From: BMS3ABIN04 sp965554225
Lineage (GTDB): Bacteria; Bacteroidota; Ignavibacteria; Ignavibacteriales; Melioribacteraceae
Direction of reading: 5' to 3'
Length of the DNA stretch: 8,766 nucleotides
Assembly: GCA_965554225.1 (NCBI GenBank)
Contig: CBEVZC010000124.1
Span: 1-8,766 of the forward strand
Shown here: positions 1 through 7,084 of the stretch, piece after piece
Layout: each line of letters begins with the position of its first letter
How positions within the stretch are numbered: the first letter of the stretch is position 1
The notes under the pieces: model-generated
What the model saw: only the letters and a program-made list of their open reading frames with translations
What the model was told of the DNA's origin: nothing
Databases searched by the model: none
Position numbers and translations under genes: made by a program

Positions 1-25
1 TAACTCACTCATTCATAACCTAATT

Positions 26-32
26 AGGAGGT
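26..32 (+). promoter_or_regulatory. Strong Shine-Dalgarno for the secreted FG-GAP protein
   Basis: AGGAGGT lies four to five bases before the ATG at 36 and is close to a perfect anti-SD match. An in-frame TAA at 21-23 rules out a longer reading frame, so the start is well fixed. The 35 bases before the gene are too short to show a promoter. Confidence 0.85.
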
Positions 33-35
33 AAA

Positions 36-2636
36 ATGAAACTACTAAAAATTGCTGCAACTTTAGCAGTAATCACAATTTTCACAAGTTCTATAATTGC
101 TCAACAGGCAATTTTTGAAAAAGAAGGTGAAATACCGGTACCTGCAATTGAAAACGCAGGTTTTGGAAATGTTATTGCCGGCGTTGATCTTGACGGAGAT
201 GGAATGCCGGAAGTATATGCTGTAAATAATATGTACGACTTGGGTGGTGCCGAAGCTATCCCAAGGATCTACAAATTTGAATGGAACGGTGCTTCGTGGG
301 ATTCAGTTTGGGGTGCTGATGCACCATTAACTGCACAAAATACTTGGCCGGCATTAACTTATGGTGACCTTGACGGTGATGGCAGATACGAACTTATTTG
401 GGGACCGGTTAATAATTTTGCAGCTGGTGTTAATCCTTCACGAGTTTTGGTATATGAAGATGATGGGAATTCAAGTGACAATGCAATGGGAGTGGATGAT
501 GGTACAGGCCATTATTTACCAAATGCTAAATGGACAATATTACCAGATAGTAGTAATAGCGAACAATTACGTCCCTTCCGGTGGGAAGTAACCGACATTG
601 ACAACGATGGCCAAAAAGATTTGGTTTTTGGGAGCAGAAGAGGAGATAGAAGGTTCGGAGTTATTGACGTAAGTGATATCCCGAACAATGGCGATAGTTC
701 TGAGACATGGACTTTGATGGAGTCCGGACTTTCCGATTCAACGTTTACTTTTGGTAGCGGAACTATTTATGACATGGTTACTGTTGATAGTACCATTTAC
801 TTGTTCCATTCAGGCGGTGATGTTACTGCGGTTACATATAACAACGGTACTTGGGCAACAACTGTAGTTACAGATGCTGTCCCAGGAGGATCATGGAAAT
901 CAGCTCAGGTCGTTGATATTGACGGTGATGGAACAATGGAAATTATGGTAGCAGGTTGGACAACCGGTAATAACCAAATTTATGTTTTACAAGTAGATGG
1001 CGCTAATATTACAACCAATGCTGTTTTCAATGCTGCTAATCTTATCGGCGCTTCCGGAAGATTTTACGGAGGTGGCGCAGGTGATACAGATGGTGATGGT
1101 ATGTTAGATTATGTAACCGGAACCAGAGGAGCAAAAGTAAATGGAATGATGGTGCAATTATCCTATAAAGGCGGTGATATTACAGATCCTGCAAATTATT
1201 ACGCTTCAGTGATTGATCAGGATAGATTTGATGCCGGACGATATGGCTTAATTGGTGTCGGAGATGTTAATAATGACGGCAATGACGAAGTTTTATATGC
1301 CAGTGACTGGAAAGGAAACGATAGCGGAACTCCTCCCTACCGTGTTCCATTAACAGTTTTAAATCATGTTTTGACTACGGAATCAATTGCTAATGCCAGA
1401 GTTGATGCTAATGGAGATTTTGTTCCTGATAGAATGGGTGATTCAGTTACAGTTAGCGGCGTTGTGACCTCTACAAATTTTGGCAGCGGTTTACAATATT
1501 TCATTCAAGATGCTACCGGCGGAATTCAATTATTCAATTTCAGCAGCGGCGTTCCATTAAATGTAGGAGACTTTGTTGTTGCTAAAGGAACAGTTGATCA
1601 ATTTCATGGATTAGACGAAGTGGCAGTTGCAGATCCCACAATGGATATAATGGTTCTTGATTCCAATGTAACCGTTCCTGCAACTAAATTAACAGTTGAC
1701 GAATATATGTCCGATCCTGAAACATACGAAGGGCAAAAAATCACTATCACCGGTGTTGCACCTACAGCAACATCTGTTCCATGGCCGGCTTCCGGCAGCA
1801 ATGCTAATATTACGTTGTGGAACGGCTCTCCAATGAATGTAACTATGAGAGTTGATAAAGATACTGACTTGGATGAAAATGCAGAGCCAAGTTATCCAAT
1901 AAATGTTACCGGAATAGCAACACAATTTGCTTCCGGTACGCCTCCAAACGATGGATATCAAATTACACCTAGCTTTTATGCTGATATTGCACAAGGAATT
2001 TCTGTAGCTCCTTCACCTTATTTTTCAATGGTTGAACCGGCTGATAGTTCTGTAATAGCACTAAATGACTCAAGTGATTCCTGGACATTTTCCTGGAATA
2101 AACCGGTTGATTTGAATGGAGATGCTTTAATTTATCAAGTTGTTATGATGTTTCCTGACACAACAGTTAAGTTAAATGCTACAGACACTTCTTATGTCCT
2201 AACTGCACCAATGGTGTTGGATTTATTAAAGGGAGATACAGTTACCGTAGATGTTAAATGGACTGTTTTAACTACTGATAATAATGAACCTGCAGTTACA
2301 AGTAACGATACTTCTTCATTTACTTTAGTTAATAACGTTTTGGTTGGTGTTGAAGATCAAAGTATTCCTACTAAATTCTTTGTTGACCAAAACTATCCTA
2401 ATCCATTTAACCCAACTACAACAATTAAATTCGGCTTACCGTCAGATCTTAATGTTGACTTAAGGGTTTATGATATATTAGGTCAAGAGGTTAAAGTTCT
2501 TATGAACAACCAATTATTAAGAGCAGGTGTTCATGTAGTTAACTTTAATGCTTCTCAGCTAGCTAGTGGAACATATATTTACCGACTAAAAGCCGGAAAT
2601 AGTGTTACTATTAAGAAAATGATGCTTTTGAAATAA
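36..2636 (+). CDS. Secreted FG-GAP/VCBS-repeat protein with T9SS type A sorting domain
   Basis: An 866-residue protein probably exported by Sec and then secreted or surface-anchored by the type IX system. Residues 1-23 form a signal peptide (KLLK, hydrophobic core, likely cleavage after IIAQ). Six DxDxDG-like loops at about residues 51, 111, 187, 294, 350 and 410, each followed by an E/D-hydrophobic pair, mark FG-GAP/VCBS repeats that would build a calcium-binding beta-propeller. Residues about 448-540 and 555-655 (GDSVTVSGVVT, GQKITITGVA) look like two OB-fold-like domains of the type found in secreted nuclease-associated proteins. Residues 660-765 look Ig/SusE-like. Residues 780-866 are the sorting domain: QNYPNPFNPTT, VYDILGQEV, LASGTYIYRL and a basic KKMMLLK end. 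No catalytic motif is visible, so the ligand and role are unknown; adhesion or polymer binding is a guess. It appears monocistronic within the window, with a terminator directly after it. Confidence 0.9.
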   Translation: MKLLKIAATLAVITIFTSSIIAQQAIFEKEGEIPVPAIENAGFGNVIAGVDLDGDGMPEVYAVNNMYDLGGAEAIPRIYKFEWNGASWDSVWGADAPLTAQNTWPALTYGDLDGDGRYELIWGPVNNFAAGVNPSRVLVYEDDGNSSDNAMGVDDGTGHYLPNAKWTILPDSSNSEQLRPFRWEVTDIDNDGQKDLVFGSRRGDRRFGVIDVSDIPNNGDSSETWTLMESGLSDSTFTFGSGTIYDMVTVDSTIYLFHSGGDVTAVTYNNGTWATTVVTDAVPGGSWKSAQVVDIDGDGTMEIMVAGWTTGNNQIYVLQVDGANITTNAVFNAANLIGASGRFYGGGAGDTDGDGMLDYVTGTRGAKVNGMMVQLSYKGGDITDPANYYASVIDQDRFDAGRYGLIGVGDVNNDGNDEVLYASDWKGNDSGTPPYRVPLTVLNHVLTTESIANARVDANGDFVPDRMGDSVTVSGVVTSTNFGSGLQYFIQDATGGIQLFNFSSGVPLNVGDFVVAKGTVDQFHGLDEVAVADPTMDIMVLDSNVTVPATKLTVDEYMSDPETYEGQKITITGVAPTATSVPWPASGSNANITLWNGSPMNVTMRVDKDTDLDENAEPSYPINVTGIATQFASGTPPNDGYQITPSFYADIAQGISVAPSPYFSMVEPADSSVIALNDSSDSWTFSWNKPVDLNGDALIYQVVMMFPDTTVKLNATDTSYVLTAPMVLDLLKGDTVTVDVKWTVLTTDNNEPAVTSNDTSSFTLVNNVLVGVEDQSIPTKFFVDQNYPNPFNPTTTIKFGLPSDLNVDLRVYDILGQEVKVLMNNQLLRAGVHVVNFNASQLASGTYIYRLKAGNSVTIKKMMLLK

Positions 2637-2653
2637 ATCGCATTTATATTTCT

Positions 2654-2686
2654 AAAAAGCCGGGCATTATTTGTTCGGCTTTTTTT
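2654..2686 (+). terminator. Intrinsic terminator of the secreted-protein gene
   Basis: AAAAAGCCG (2654-2662) pairs with CGGCTTTTT (2676-2684) around a 13-base loop, and the run of seven T ends at 2686. It starts 18 bases after the stop codon at 2636, the usual place and form of a Rho-independent terminator. The A-tract before the stem could give weak function on the minus strand too. Confidence 0.85.
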
Positions 2687-2729
2687 ATTTTCTTTTGCCT
2701 GCCAAAATTTAAACAGTTCTCGAAATGGT

Positions 2730-2756
2730 AAGTCAACTTGCTAAGTTGACTTTTTT
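2730..2756 (+). terminator. Second hairpin with T-run (backup terminator or palindromic repeat)
   Basis: AAGTCAACTT (2730-2739) and AAGTTGACTT (2743-2752) are perfect 10-bp complements around the loop GCT, and T continues to 2756. The form is that of an intrinsic terminator acting on plus-strand transcription, about 45 bases beyond the first one. The opposite strand has no T-run after the stem. Because other small palindromes follow at once, it could instead be one unit of a dispersed intergenic repeat; copy number elsewhere in the genome would decide. Confidence 0.6.
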
Positions 2757-3117
2757 ATCTCCGTACGGATTTGATTAGATTCTAGGATTTTGCTAGAGAA
2801 GCATGTCATCTTGTCTTACAAGATTAAACTCGAAAAACAAATAGAGATTAGACACTTTGCGGAAATTGGATTATAAAATCGCCCCTATATTAGTAGCTAT
2901 TCTGAACTAATTTTAAATCGATCAAGAGCAATAGTTATAGAGTAATTGCAAAAGAATTTTCCAGTAAGATTAGCTAAAATTATCTTAACATAGATTAATA
3001 ATCTGTGTTAAAGAATATTTCACTCTGAATTACCACTTCATAGAATTACTCTTTTAATAGTTAATATTTTTTCTTAAATTTTAGTTTCAGTGTTTTAATT
3101 ACTAATCTGATATTATT
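2757..3117. other. Non-coding stretch with several short palindromes
   Basis: About 360 bases without a convincing gene on either strand. It holds the perfect palindrome TCCGTACGGA (2760-2769), a weak 5-bp pair TCTAG/CTAGA (2781-2797), ATCTTGT-CTT-ACAAGAT (2808-2824) and the dyad at 2985-3011 listed separately. The promoter of the XRE gene must lie in the right half, but no good -35/-10 pair stands out in this AT-rich DNA. I see no RNA gene or riboswitch pattern. Confidence 0.6.
2985..3011. promoter_or_regulatory. 12-bp inverted repeat upstream of the XRE gene, candidate operator
   Basis: TTAACATAGATT (2985-2996) faces AATCTGTGTTAA (3000-3011) around AAT, with a single T/G departure from perfect symmetry. 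It lies about 105 bases before the TTG start of the double-HTH gene, with no T-run after it, so a terminator is unlikely. Symmetry and length suit an XRE dimer site and autoregulation is a natural guess. The left arm could also pair with TAAGAT at 2965-2970 in RNA. Function is inferred from position and symmetry only. Confidence 0.4.
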
Positions 3118-3648
3118 TTGACACCTCAAGAAGAAGTAAAATACTTATTAAGATTATACGGAATCCGTCAGAATTGGTTAGCTCATCAAATTGGCGTAAA
3201 ACCTCAAACACTTTCATACATGCTAAACGAAAGCAAAAAAATTGATCCGGATCTTTTAAAACTTATAAAAGAAGTTATAAATTCATATCAATATGAACAA
3301 GAATTATTCAATCATAGATTTGATGATAATTACGATTTATTTGATGATGAGAAATTAAGAATTGGCATTGGCGGTAGAATTAGAATATTTGCGAAGCGTA
3401 AATACGGCACTTTAAAAAAACTGGCAAACGCAATGAATATTTCTCCGCAACAACTTCAGCAATACATTAGTGGAAAAAGAGAACCCGGGTCCAGAATATT
3501 AATTAAATTGTTAAAACTCGGCTGCGATATTAATTGGTTGTTAAGCGGCACTGAATCGTTAGAATCTTTTAAAATTGATAAGCTCGAAAGAGAATTCAGG
3601 AAATTTCAAGATACTTTATCGCATATCTCAAGTTTAGTAAAGAAGTAA
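3118..3648 (+). CDS. Double helix-turn-helix XRE-family regulator
   Basis: A 176-residue cytoplasmic DNA-binding protein. HTH 1 spans about residues 4-54, with the core NWLAHQIGVKPQTLSYMLN at 19-37. HTH 2 spans about 83-146, with TLKKLANAMNISPQQLQQYISG at 98-119 split by a typical turn, followed by REPG and the GCDINWLLSG closing helix common in Cro/CI-type regulators of Bacteroidetes relatives. Residues 147-176 are charged and helical, perhaps a dimerising coil. There is no S24 peptidase or ligand domain. The start must be non-ATG: an in-frame TAA is at 3103, the first in-frame ATG is residue 35 inside HTH 1, and TTG at 3118 keeps HTH 1 whole; no Shine-Dalgarno precedes it. It is separated from both neighbours by more than 200 bases and is probably its own transcription unit. 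Targets are unknown. Confidence 0.82.
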   Translation: MTPQEEVKYLLRLYGIRQNWLAHQIGVKPQTLSYMLNESKKIDPDLLKLIKEVINSYQYEQELFNHRFDDNYDLFDDEKLRIGIGGRIRIFAKRKYGTLKKLANAMNISPQQLQQYISGKREPGSRILIKLLKLGCDINWLLSGTESLESFKIDKLEREFRKFQDTLSHISSLVKK

Positions 3649-3685
3649 TAAAAAGAAAATATATTTGCTTTAGTTTTACTAAACT
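3631..3685. repeat. 11-bp inverted repeat straddling the XRE stop codon
   Basis: AGTTTAGTAAA (3631-3641, inside the last codons) is the exact complement of TTTACTAAACT (3675-3685). The 33-base interior contains a further imperfect palindrome, AAAG-A-AAATATATTT-G-CTTT (3652-3671). In RNA this gives a nested hairpin at the 3' end of the XRE message. No T-run follows, so it is not a standard intrinsic terminator; it might stabilise the 3' end or act as a DNA-binding site. Confidence 0.45.
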
Positions 3686-3740
3686 AACTATTTCAGCTTT
3701 CAGTAATTCTCTCTTTAATCTGCTCCCCTAATTTATTTTC

Positions 3741-3759
3741 AATTTACGTTTTGTAAATT
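3741..3759. repeat. 7-bp inverted repeat in the kinase upstream region
   Basis: AATTTAC (3741-3747) and GTAAATT (3753-3759) are perfect complements around GTTTT. It lies about 110 bases before the kinase start, where an operator could sit. A palindrome this short in AT-rich DNA can arise by chance. The rest of the 3649-3868 gap shows no gene and no convincing promoter; TACTAT at 3786-3791 is the only passable -10-like sequence and has no good partner. Confidence 0.25.
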
Positions 3760-3799
3760 TGCGAAGGATAAACAAACTGCAAAAATACTATTGATTGCA

Positions 3800-3835
3800 T
3801 ATTATTTTTTTTAAGTTAGCTTATAAAAAATAATA
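3800..3835. promoter_or_regulatory. Near-perfect 36-bp palindrome just before the kinase gene
   Basis: TATTATTTTTT (3800-3810) pairs with AAAAAATAATA (3825-3835), then after one T/T mismatch TAAG (3812-3815) pairs with CTTA (3820-3823) around TTAG. That is 15 of 16 pairs. It ends 33 bases before the kinase ATG, so it could be an operator at the promoter or a leader hairpin controlling translation of a gene without a Shine-Dalgarno. The low complexity of the A/T arms lowers confidence. Confidence 0.4.
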
Positions 3836-3868
3836 GAGTTCACCAGCACTATCCTATATATTGGTTAA

Positions 3869-6800
3869 ATGATGACCAAGCAAAATAATAAAGAGCAACA
3901 ATCAAAAGAACCGAAATATAGTATTTACTTACCAAAGACAAAATTTGGAATTTTCAGACGGTTTTTGATTTCGTTTTTATTAATTTCAATAATCCCCATT
4001 TTTATTTTTGGACTTTATTCAATTTACACTCTCAATCAACTTGATAATGATATAACTAAAAAAGTAAAAAATACTATTGATAATAAGACCTTACAGGAAT
4101 TAGAACTCCAAGCTATATATACAGCAAACGCTGTTAATAAATTTTTAAAACAGCGAGAATATGATTTACGAGCTCTTAGCAATTTAGCTCCAACTAAAAA
4201 AAATTATTTAAGATTTTCCAAAGAACATCTCTCGGAAATTTGGATACGAACCGGTACAAATAAGCATTTTGGAGAAATCCATAAATTAATACCTATTTAT
4301 AAGGAAATTTCTTTTATTGATGCCTCCGGGATGGAAAAAGTTAAAGTTGCAAAAAATAAAATTGTACCGGGAAATGAATTAAAAAATATATCAATACCTA
4401 AGAACACAACCTATAAATCAGAGAAATACTTCTCTGAGACTAAAAAATTTGGGAAAGGTAAAATTTACGTTTCACACGTAACCGGTTTTTATGTTACGCG
4501 AAAAGAACAACTCGGTTCGGCAGCAAAAATAGAAAATGCTGTTGAAGGGAAAAAATATGACGGTATAATTAGATTTGTTTTACCCGTTTATAGAGGAAAA
4601 CATTTTATAGGCGAAGTAATGTTAGGTGTTGATCACCAACATTTAATGGAATTTACACAGCACATTTTACCAATAAATAAAAATCAAACGGTTTTTCCAG
4701 TTTACAGTTCCGGTAATTATGCATTTATGTTTGACGACGACGGTTGGACAATTACACATCCTAAATACTGGGATATAAGAGGAGTAGATGAATACGGTAA
4801 GCGAGTACCGTCTTACAAAGAAACTACTTCAAAAAAGGATTTAGAAATCGGCAGAATTCCCTTCAATCTGGACGATGCCGATTTTATTCACCCCAACTAC
4901 CCTTTTGTTGCCGATGAAATTAGAAGTAAACAATCAGGTACGGTAATAACTAAAAATATCGGCGGTGTTAATAAAATAATGGCATACGCTCCAATAGTTT
5001 ACTCAACCGGACCGTATAAAAAATATGGTGTGTTTGGAGGAATTACCATAGGGACGCAGCTTGAGCAATTTCAGAGCGGTACAAAACCCATTACTGCTGA
5101 AATGGAAAAGATAATGGATTTATTCAAAAAGAATATTACTTGGTTTATTTTATTAACATTTTTAGCCGCTGCAATTACTTCTTTCTTCGTATCCCGCAAT
5201 TTCACCAAACCAATTATACAATTAACAACCGCTTCGGAAAATTTAGCCGACGGAAAACTAGACGAACGGATTTTTATTGATCGAAACGATGAAATCGGTA
5301 CTCTTGCAAGTTCTTTCAATTTTATGGCATACGAGTTACAAAAAAGTAAATCAGATCTTTTGGAGTCACTTAAAGTGTTAGAACTTTCAAAACTTAAAAT
5401 TGAATCTTATACCAAAGACCTGGAATATCAATTAAAAATATTTAAAACTATTCAAAAAATCAGCAGCATTATCGGAAGGACATTCGACTTTAATAACGTA
5501 CTAAAAATAATTTTGGAGAATAGTGTTAAAAGTATTGGCTTTAATAGAGCTATACTTTACCTCATTGACAAATCGGGCAAGTATCTAGAATATCAAGAAA
5601 TGTTCGGTTTTACAGCAGATGAAGAAAAGATAGCAAAAAAGTCGAAATATGATATTCTTCATTTTGACTGTATTGAAACTAGAACTATAAAATCGGGAGA
5701 AATAATTTTTGTCGAAAACTTTAATCATTATGATAAGGCTACAGATCTTGACAGAAAAATCAGAGCGATAAGTAAAAGTAGTTCATTCGTGTTTGTTCCT
5801 TTAAAAGCAAAAGAAAAAATTATTGGAATAATGGGAGCGGATAAATTAAGATCGAAAGAAAAGATAACCGAACTTGATATAAATTCACTTCAGATACTTG
5901 CAAACCAAGCTTCGCGGGTTATTGAAAATACACAGCTATACCAGGACTTAATAAAAGAAAGAAATTTTGTAGAAGATGTTTTAAGATTTATGCCAAGCGG
6001 AGTTATTACTATCGATAATAATTTTATAATAACCAGTTTGAATAAATCAGCCTCTACAATTTTTAATATAAAAAGCAGCTCTGCCGTTGGCAAACAATTT
6101 TGGGATGTATTCAATAAACTGGATAATTTTATAAGCGAGTTTAAAAAATACTTCACCGACTCAAAGAACAAAGAGTTTAGCTTTGCAATACAACAGCAAA
6201 TTGAAGATAAATTAAAGTACTTGGAAATTGCCGTTGCCAATATTAAATCCGAAGATAAAACAAATTTAGGTTATATAATTATTATTTCGGATAAAACCGA
6301 ACGAAAACTTATTGAAGACCAATTACAGCAAATTGAGAGACTTGCACTATTAGGAAGATTTGCCGCCGGTATAGCACACGAAATACGCAACCCGCTAACC
6401 GGTGTAAGCCTTTTCTTAGATGACCTGCACGATAAAGTTACCTCCGACAAAGATATTGCAGGAATTATTGAACTTGCACTTTCGGAAGTAGAAAGACTAG
6501 AGAAATTAGTTAACGAGTTATTGGAATACGCTTCGCCTGCAAAAGGTAATTTTTCCCTTAACAATTTGAATGAAGTTATTGTATCGACTATTAATTTTTT
6601 GAAAAGTCAGTTTAATTCCTCTGATATTAAAGTTAAAGAAAACCTCGCCCCTTTTATTGAGCCTTTCATATTCGACAAAGAAAAACTGCGTCAAGCTCTT
6701 TTAAACATTTTTATCAACTCAATACAAGCAATAAACAAAGGCGGCGAAGTAACAATTTCTACGGAAATAACTAAAATGGAAAGTAATATTAATAAGAAAT

Positions 6801-7051
6801 CACCTAGTCTGAAGCTACAGAATTTTGTTAAAATTTCCATTGAAGATACCGGTACCGGACTTAAGCTAAATGAAGAAAAAGATATCTTCGAACCGTTTTA
6901 TACAACAAAAAAGGGTGGAACAGGTTTAGGGCTTTCAATAACTCATACTATAATTTCCGAACACAATGGAAAAATTGAAGCAAGAAATAATGTAACAGGT
7001 GGAGCTTTATTCATAATTTATTTACCTTACATCAAAGAACATAAAGTATAA
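3869..7051 (+). CDS. NtrB-like sensor histidine kinase (Cache-HAMP-GAF-PAS-HisKA-HATPase)
   Basis: A 1060-residue inner-membrane sensor kinase. A membrane segment at about 32-54 and another at 424-442 bracket roughly 370 extracytoplasmic residues that look like a Cache-type sensor: SFIDASGMEKVKV at 148-160 and DDDGWTITHP at 289-298 are typical of its two lobes. HAMP follows at about 443-496, a coiled coil to 525, GAF at about 530-690, PAS at about 696-812, then HisKA with AHEIRNPL (phospho-acceptor His837). The ATPase has the N-box LLNIFINSIQA (Asn950), G1 DTGTGL (993-998), F-box FEPFY (1007-1011) and G2 GGTGLGL (1016-1022), so it should be active. No receiver domain is attached. The start is firm: an in-frame TAA directly abuts the ATG, although ATGATG leaves two possible first codons and there is no Shine-Dalgarno. 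The partner is the regulator 33 bases downstream. The ligand cannot be read from the sequence. Confidence 0.92.
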   Translation: MMTKQNNKEQQSKEPKYSIYLPKTKFGIFRRFLISFLLISIIPIFIFGLYSIYTLNQLDNDITKKVKNTIDNKTLQELELQAIYTANAVNKFLKQREYDLRALSNLAPTKKNYLRFSKEHLSEIWIRTGTNKHFGEIHKLIPIYKEISFIDASGMEKVKVAKNKIVPGNELKNISIPKNTTYKSEKYFSETKKFGKGKIYVSHVTGFYVTRKEQLGSAAKIENAVEGKKYDGIIRFVLPVYRGKHFIGEVMLGVDHQHLMEFTQHILPINKNQTVFPVYSSGNYAFMFDDDGWTITHPKYWDIRGVDEYGKRVPSYKETTSKKDLEIGRIPFNLDDADFIHPNYPFVADEIRSKQSGTVITKNIGGVNKIMAYAPIVYSTGPYKKYGVFGGITIGTQLEQFQSGTKPITAEMEKIMDLFKKNITWFILLTFLAAAITSFFVSRNFTKPIIQLTTASENLADGKLDERIFIDRNDEIGTLASSFNFMAYELQKSKSDLLESLKVLELSKLKIESYTKDLEYQLKIFKTIQKISSIIGRTFDFNNVLKIILENSVKSIGFNRAILYLIDKSGKYLEYQEMFGFTADEEKIAKKSKYDILHFDCIETRTIKSGEIIFVENFNHYDKATDLDRKIRAISKSSSFVFVPLKAKEKIIGIMGADKLRSKEKITELDINSLQILANQASRVIENTQLYQDLIKERNFVEDVLRFMPSGVITIDNNFIITSLNKSASTIFNIKSSSAVGKQFWDVFNKLDNFISEFKKYFTDSKNKEFSFAIQQQIEDKLKYLEIAVANIKSEDKTNLGYIIIISDKTERKLIEDQLQQIERLALLGRFAAGIAHEIRNPLTGVSLFLDDLHDKVTSDKDIAGIIELALSEVERLEKLVNELLEYASPAKGNFSLNNLNEVIVSTINFLKSQFNSSDIKVKENLAPFIEPFIFDKEKLRQALLNIFINSIQAINKGGEVTISTEITKMESNINKKSPSLKLQNFVKISIEDTGTGLKLNEEKDIFEPFYTTKKGGTGLGLSITHTIISEHNGKIEARNNVTGGALFIIYLPYIKEHKV

Positions 7052-7069
7052 AATTTTTAGCTATAACTT

Positions 7070-7076
7070 AGGAGAG
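7070..7076 (+). promoter_or_regulatory. Shine-Dalgarno of the response regulator
   Basis: AGGAGAG ends eight bases before the ATG at 7085, in the 33-base gap after the kinase stop. It fixes the regulator start against the out-of-frame ATG at 7077. There is no terminator in the gap, which supports one kinase-regulator transcript. Confidence 0.75.
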
Positions 7077-7084
7077 ATGTTTAT

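Noticed and set aside
51..420. RTX-type calcium toxin reading of the DxDxDG loops in the secreted protein
   Set aside because: The loops are spaced by about 50-110 residues as in FG-GAP/VCBS propellers, not in the tight nonapeptide array of RTX proteins (positions given in residues).
361..591. Overlapping 76-codon frame inside the secreted-protein gene
   Set aside because: It lies wholly within a well-supported gene, has no ribosome site and its product has no recognisable features.
1604..1994. Two antisense frames opposite the secreted-protein gene
   Set aside because: They overlap each other and a clear coding gene, and look like low-complexity shadows.
3108..3123. Promoter-like sequences at the XRE start (TGATATTAT extended -10 and TTGACA)
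   Set aside because: The TTGACA is formed by the start codon itself and has no good -10. A transcript from the extended -10 would begin after the TTG start and lose the first HTH domain, which is intact.
3749..3762. TTTGC before the kinase as a sigma-54 -12 box
   Set aside because: The bases at the required -24 position are TT, not GG.
5071..6564. Three antisense frames opposite the kinase gene
   Set aside because: Their products are Ser/Ile/Leu-rich mirror translations of kinase codons, with no start signal or domain.
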